Origin: Alphaproteobacteria bacterium
GTDB lineage: Bacteria > Pseudomonadota > Alphaproteobacteria > Micavibrionales > Micavibrionaceae
Reading direction: 5' to 3'
Assembly: GCA_009995045.1 (NCBI GenBank)
Contig: JAACQG010000017.1
Location: forward strand, 1 to 48,489
DNA length: 48,489 bases
Below are positions 46,313-48,489 of the stretch, piece by piece; positions within the stretch are counted from its first letter, which is position 1; each line of letters begins with the position of its first letter. The notes under the pieces were generated by a model. It was not told the origin of the DNA. It worked only from the letters and a program-made list of their open reading frames with translations, and did not search any database. The position numbers and the translations under genes are program-made.

Positions 46313-47449
46313 GTGAAAATTTCGAATAAACAAAAAATTAAAATAGTGTTCATTCTACCGTCCTTAACAGCAGGTGGTGCAGAACGTGTTTTAATTACCT
46401 TGATGAATAATATTGATTCCGAGCTATTTGATCCTGCTTTCATTACACTTTGTGATAAGGGGGAGCTCAAGAAAATCATTGATGCCGACATCCCATTTTA
46501 CAGCCTCCATAAAAAGCATGTGCCGCTAGCGTTACCAAAGTTGTATTCGACGCTAAAGGAACTCAAACCAGACATTGTAATGACAACAATGGCGCATATG
46601 AATTTTACCCTTTTACTAATAAAGTTCTTATTCCCCAAAACGCATTTCGTTGTTAGAGAAGCAATAACACCTTCATTTATCCTTGATAAATATCGTTTTT
46701 TTTCATTCGCTTTAAAAGCCGCTTATCGTCTGCTTTACTCGCAAGCAACATTGGTGATTAGCCCATCCCAAACAATCATTAATGAGTTTAAGGATATCCT
46801 CGGCATGTCATGTGAAAACCATCTCTTGCTATATAATCCTGTTGATTTGGATCGTATTCGAGAAGGTGAAGATGAAAACTATGAAATATCTGAAGATCGA
46901 AAAAATAAAGTACATTTCGTTGCCGCAGGCCGGTTGCATATCCAAAAAGGATTTGACCAATTAATAGAGGCATTACCTAAAATGAAACAGCCTTATGATT
47001 GGCAGCTTACCATTTTGGGCGAGGGTTCAGAACGCCAATCATTAGAGGCGCTGATTAAAGAAAAAGGCCTAGAAGACAAAATACATCTTGCGGGCCTAAA
47101 AGAGCGACCATGGCCAGACTACGCGAAAGCCGATTGCTTCGTAATGCCCTCACGGTGGGAAGGCCTGCCAAATGTAGTATTAGAATCTCTGGCTTGTGGC
47201 ACACCTGTTATTGCTACACGCCAGTCTGGCGGCATAGAAGAGATACAAAAGCTATCACCGCCGGGGTCCATTACGATCGCAAATAATATGTCTGAATTCA
47301 TCAAAGCAATGGAAAAAATACATCCTATCGCCAGCGAAAAATTTCGTCTGTCTCTTTTGCCCGCCTCATTCAAAAAAGAAAATATTATAAATGATTTTGA
47401 AGACGCTTTATGCGGGGCTGTAAAAATTAAAGAAGTCAAAGAGAGATGA
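46313..47449 (+). CDS. Glycosyltransferase family 4 (GTG start)
   Basis: The 378-residue GT-B enzyme has VFILPSLTAGGAERVLITLMN in the N-terminal domain, and HFVAAGRLHIQKGFDQLIEAL, LTILGEGSERQSLEALI and the E-x7-E motif EGLPNVVLESLACGTPV (about 282-298) in the donor domain. This pattern is that of the GalNAc/GlcNAc-type GT4 enzymes of O-antigen loci, but donor is not determined. The start is GTG with a weak CAGG ribosome site. The O-antigen ligase gene follows two bases after its stop. Confidence 0.9.
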   Translation: MKISNKQKIKIVFILPSLTAGGAERVLITLMNNIDSELFDPAFITLCDKGELKKIIDADIPFYSLHKKHVPLALPKLYSTLKELKPDIVMTTMAHMNFTLLLIKFLFPKTHFVVREAITPSFILDKYRFFSFALKAAYRLLYSQATLVISPSQTIINEFKDILGMSCENHLLLYNPVDLDRIREGEDENYEISEDRKNKVHFVAAGRLHIQKGFDQLIEALPKMKQPYDWQLTILGEGSERQSLEALIKEKGLEDKIHLAGLKERPWPDYAKADCFVMPSRWEGLPNVVLESLACGTPVIATRQSGGIEEIQKLSPPGSITIANNMSEFIKAMEKIHPIASEKFRLSLLPASFKKENIINDFEDALCGAVKIKEVKER

Positions 47450-47451
47450 TA

Positions 47452-48489
47452 ATGTCTAATTTTTATAGCTACATAGAGGCCTTTAAAAAGAACCCAACAT
47501 CATCACTCGCTTATGCCTTTACTGCCATTCTTGCGATATCCATACAGATTCAAATCAGCCTTTTTCAAAACCAAACCTATCTTGGCCTGCGTATTAATGT
47601 AACGGATATTCTGATCCCTTTTATCGGGATATTTATCATTATATCACTGATAACCAAAACATCGCTCTGGCCGCAATGGACTATTAAGAGGATATATATA
47701 TGGTTAACTGCATTAACCATAATTTTTATTTTTGCATTATTTAACGGCTATACGGCAATAGGCGAGTGGAGCAAGTGGGCGTTGATCAATAAAATGGCTG
47801 GCTGGTTTGTACTTATGTCATATTTCCTGCTGGGGGGATGGCTTGTTACAAATTTCCAATCAAAAAGCGTCGCGCTATTTACGAAAATATTTATATTTTT
47901 CTTCCTTGGAACACTCATCTTATCAACATTAGAAATGTTTGTAAGGTCGCTAGGTTTTAATATGGAGTTCCTTACCGATCAGTATATGTCCGGCTTCATG
48001 GGCAATAGAAATGCATACGGCCTATTAATAGTAATAGGCCTTTCTTTAATCATTTCAAAGCTATTCTATGCCAACGCAAAGGTGCACATTTATATTCAAG
48101 CGCTAGGCTGGTCATTTTTACCGATTGCAATGTATTATAGCGGCTCTAGAGCATTGTGGCTTGCCACCTGCGCAATAGTTATCTGTATGTTTGTCATGAA
48201 TTTTAAAAAGACTTTATTACACGTCCTTCCTTTTCTGCTTATCGGTACTCTTATTTGTTTTTATGGTTTGTTCAAGCTTGAGAGCACAGCGGGAAAATAC
48301 ATTGGTGAAAAGAGAATGGCCGTTATTAGCGAGGCACTAAACTCAAATATAGACGACCTCGCCAACCCAGACAGGACATCACAGCTCAAAGGGGATTTTG
48401 TCCGATTTCGTGTTTTTAAGGATGCTATGAATATGTGGAAAAAAGCGCCTATTCAGGGGGGGGGCTTGGGAGCTTTCATACATTCACAG
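47452..48489 (+). CDS. O-antigen ligase/polymerase (Wzy_C-like), truncated by window edge
   Basis: An ATG at 47452 opens a frame of 346 codons that reaches the right edge without a stop. The protein has around nine membrane helices and motifs of the O-antigen ligase/polymerase family: FMGNRNAYGLLIVIGL (about 182-197), MYYSGSRALWLA and, at the edge, APIQGGGLGAFIH in a periplasmic loop. Such enzymes join or polymerise O-antigen on the periplasmic side. The last motif is encoded by a run of nine G residues (48456-48464). Start is two bases after the GT4 stop. Confidence 0.9.
   Translation, partial: MSNFYSYIEAFKKNPTSSLAYAFTAILAISIQIQISLFQNQTYLGLRINVTDILIPFIGIFIIISLITKTSLWPQWTIKRIYIWLTALTIIFIFALFNGYTAIGEWSKWALINKMAGWFVLMSYFLLGGWLVTNFQSKSVALFTKIFIFFFLGTLILSTLEMFVRSLGFNMEFLTDQYMSGFMGNRNAYGLLIVIGLSLIISKLFYANAKVHIYIQALGWSFLPIAMYYSGSRALWLATCAIVICMFVMNFKKTLLHVLPFLLIGTLICFYGLFKLESTAGKYIGEKRMAVISEALNSNIDDLANPDRTSQLKGDFVRFRVFKDAMNMWKKAPIQGGGLGAFIHSQ

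Overview
The window is a contiguous, gene-dense piece of a Gram-negative chromosome, almost certainly from an alphaproteobacterium. The evidence is the F0 ATP synthase operon with paired b and b' subunits (atpI-B-E-F'-F), a CcrM-type GANTC methyltransferase next to rnhB, the mutY / DUF721 / dsbA / smc neighbourhood, an alphaproteobacterial LexA box (GTTC-N7-GTTC) in front of ruvC, and the obgE-proB / proA-nadD-rsfS-rlmH-envC-ctpA gene order. A Micavibrio- or Rhodospirillales-like lineage is plausible, but the genus cannot be fixed from sequence alone. No rRNA, tRNA, IS element, prophage or CRISPR array was recognised, and no gene-free stretch exceeds about 275 bases.

Positions 1-7227 (+ strand): the 3' end of yebC, then an SOS-type promoter and a strongly structured leader in front of ruvC-ruvA-(unknown secreted protein)-ruvB-ybgC-tolQ-tolR-tolA-tolB. 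This is a tightly packed DNA repair / cell envelope operon. The AT-rich secreted protein gene between ruvA and ruvB is the odd member, and pal does not follow tolB.

Positions 7237-33182 (- strand, except mutY and one secreted hypothetical at 23768-25742): read in the direction of transcription, rplU-rpmA with its own promoter and terminator, then obgE-proB-pepN-rnhB-ccrM. Next come DUF721-efp-suhB-(hypothetical)-dsbA-smc-atpI-atpB-atpE-atpF'-atpF-proA-nadD, then rsfS-rlmH-envC-ctpA-(divergent polysaccharide deacetylase)-rppH. The obgE-proB-proA-nadD block that is usually contiguous in alphaproteobacteria is split, with ATP synthase, smc, repair and methylation genes between proB and proA. The ccrM promoter carries seven GANTC sites in 81 bases, a candidate self-methylation switch.

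Positions 33275-48489: a membrane CPBP-family protein, then a surface polysaccharide (O-antigen or capsule) locus. The GDP-L-fucose arm (short manC, gmd, fcl) has ordinary codon use. It is followed by visibly AT-richer genes: two methyltransferases, three GT4 glycosyltransferases, an asparagine-synthase-like enzyme lacking the glutaminase cysteine, a PseB-like 4,6-dehydratase, an SGNH / MBOAT O-acetylation pair, and an O-antigen ligase/polymerase running off the right edge with a nine-G tract in its conserved glycine motif. Together they suggest a fucose-containing, acetylated, methylated and possibly amidated glycan.
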